This document shows, piece by piece, positions 5,023 to 5,552 of a stretch of 5,552 nt of DNA. The stretch spans positions 1 through 5,552 of the forward strand of contig JBFMAE010000371.1 of assembly GCA_040756085.1 (NCBI GenBank). The letters are read 5' to 3'. Under the pieces are notes generated by a model that did no database searches, was not told the origin of the DNA, and saw only the letters and a list, made by a program, of their open reading frames with translations. Position 1 is the first letter of the stretch; each line of letters begins with the position of its first letter. The translations under genes were made by a program, and so were the position numbers. The DNA comes from JBFMAE01 sp040756085 (GTDB lineage: Bacteria > Desulfobacterota > BSN033 > UBA1163).

Positions 5023-5552
5023 AGTTTGTCGATAGCGTTCGCAGAGATCGCCCCAGCAGGCAACCACCTCATGATCTACCAAGAGTTGAATCACCTCACA
5101 TTGATTTCCACACTCACTACATTCAAATCCCCGGGTTGAACAGGTCTTCCGGGAAAGGTCAAACCCCCTGAACCGGGTCCTGGGAGGTTTGGTTCTCTTC
5201 ACCAGTTTGGCCGCACCCAGGGCACCCATCACATCGAAATGTTCCGGGATGATCAGAAAGGTTTCCAGTTCCTTTTGGATCGCCTTCTGGATGCCTCGGT
5301 TGGCTGCTACCCCTCCCTGAAAGACGATCGGAGAAAGGATCTCTTTGCCGCGACAGACGTTATTGAGATAATTCTTGACCAAGGAATCACAGAGGCCAGC
5401 GATGATATCCTCTACGGAGTGGCCCATCTGTTGTTTATGGATCATGTCCGATTCAGCAAAGACGGTACACCGCCCGGCAATCCGAACTGGATGATTTGCT
5501 TTTAAAGCAAGATTCCCAAATTCTTCAATGGAGACTCCCAGCCGGGCTGCCT
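4999..5552 (-). CDS. 2-hydroxyacyl-CoA dehydratase-type activase (5' end beyond window)
   Basis: C-terminal part (184 residues) of an ASKHA-fold ATPase of the BcrA/BadF/HgdC activase group. Such proteins use ATP hydrolysis to drive an electron at very low potential into a partner dehydratase or reductase, in strict anaerobes or under anoxia. The frame is open to the right edge, so the ATG at 5445 is an internal methionine. The segment GRCTVFAESD includes the cysteine (codon 5469-5467) that corresponds to a ligand of the bridging 4Fe-4S cluster in HgdC. The phosphate-site motif FQGGVAANRGI and the VMGALGAAKL segment follow. The tail holds a cysteine-rich stretch, ECSECGNQCEV, known from larger activases where this region precedes a second domain; here the protein stops soon after, at DLCERYR plus repeat-derived codons. 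No partner dehydratase is visible. It lies 199 nt upstream of the LPLAT gene, separated by a repeat, so shared transcription is uncertain. Confidence 0.88.
   Translation of the reverse strand, partial: AARLGVSIEEFGNLALKANHPVRIAGRCTVFAESDMIHKQQMGHSVEDIIAGLCDSLVKNYLNNVCRGKEILSPIVFQGGVAANRGIQKAIQKELETFLIIPEHFDVMGALGAAKLVKRTKPPRTRFRGFDLSRKTCSTRGFECSECGNQCEVIQLLVDHEVVACWGDLCERYRQTWQIADGR

Overview
The window looks like part of a chromosome from an anaerobic bacterium of moderate GC, most plausibly a Desulfobacterota (deltaproteobacterial) lineage. The clues are a 2-hydroxyacyl-CoA dehydratase-type activase, a cobalamin-binding radical SAM enzyme, an LpxL/HtrB-type acyltransferase (which suggests a Gram-negative envelope), and short palindromic and tandem repeats between genes. 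The taxonomic call is inference. No rRNA, tRNA or CRISPR array was seen.

Every supported gene lies on the minus strand. In transcription order (high to low coordinates) they are: the 3' part of a CoA-dehydratase activase (5552-4999); a 76-bp fold-back repeat (4906-4981); a 32-codon open stretch that looks like the tail of a lost gene (4900-4802); an LpxL/HtrB-like acyltransferase (4800-3889); an inverted-repeat spacer (3887-3800); an acyl carrier protein (3772-3500); a FabD-like acyltransferase (3500-2589); a 4HBT/YbgC-like thioesterase (2587-2165); a low-GC island with a broken winged-helix/HNH endonuclease gene (2165-1429); and a B12-binding radical SAM enzyme whose 3' end is beyond the left edge (1416-1).

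The core is ACP-AT-thioesterase, joined by stop/start overlap (TGATG) and a 1-nt gap, with an LPLAT just upstream. Carrier, loading enzyme, acyl-release enzyme and acyl-to-membrane enzyme together suggest a dedicated acyl pathway (arylpolyene-like or another unusual membrane lipid), not housekeeping fatty acid synthesis. The ACP carries the LFGEGLGLDSIDALEL-type signature that I associate with such clusters. The FabD-like protein lacks the arginine that binds the malonyl carboxylate (Ile instead) and has EHSMG instead of GHSxG, so it may handle a non-malonyl acyl group. The radical SAM enzyme and activase could supply difficult anaerobic chemistry. No ketosynthase, ketoreductase or dehydratase is in view.

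The most unusual structural signal is a family of short repeats with GTAGCG...CATTTATTG ends. One copy is a self-complementary 76-bp element. Two related ends, in inverted orientation, bound a 737-bp segment holding the wHTH/HNH gene, which suggests a small mobile unit and related non-autonomous copies.
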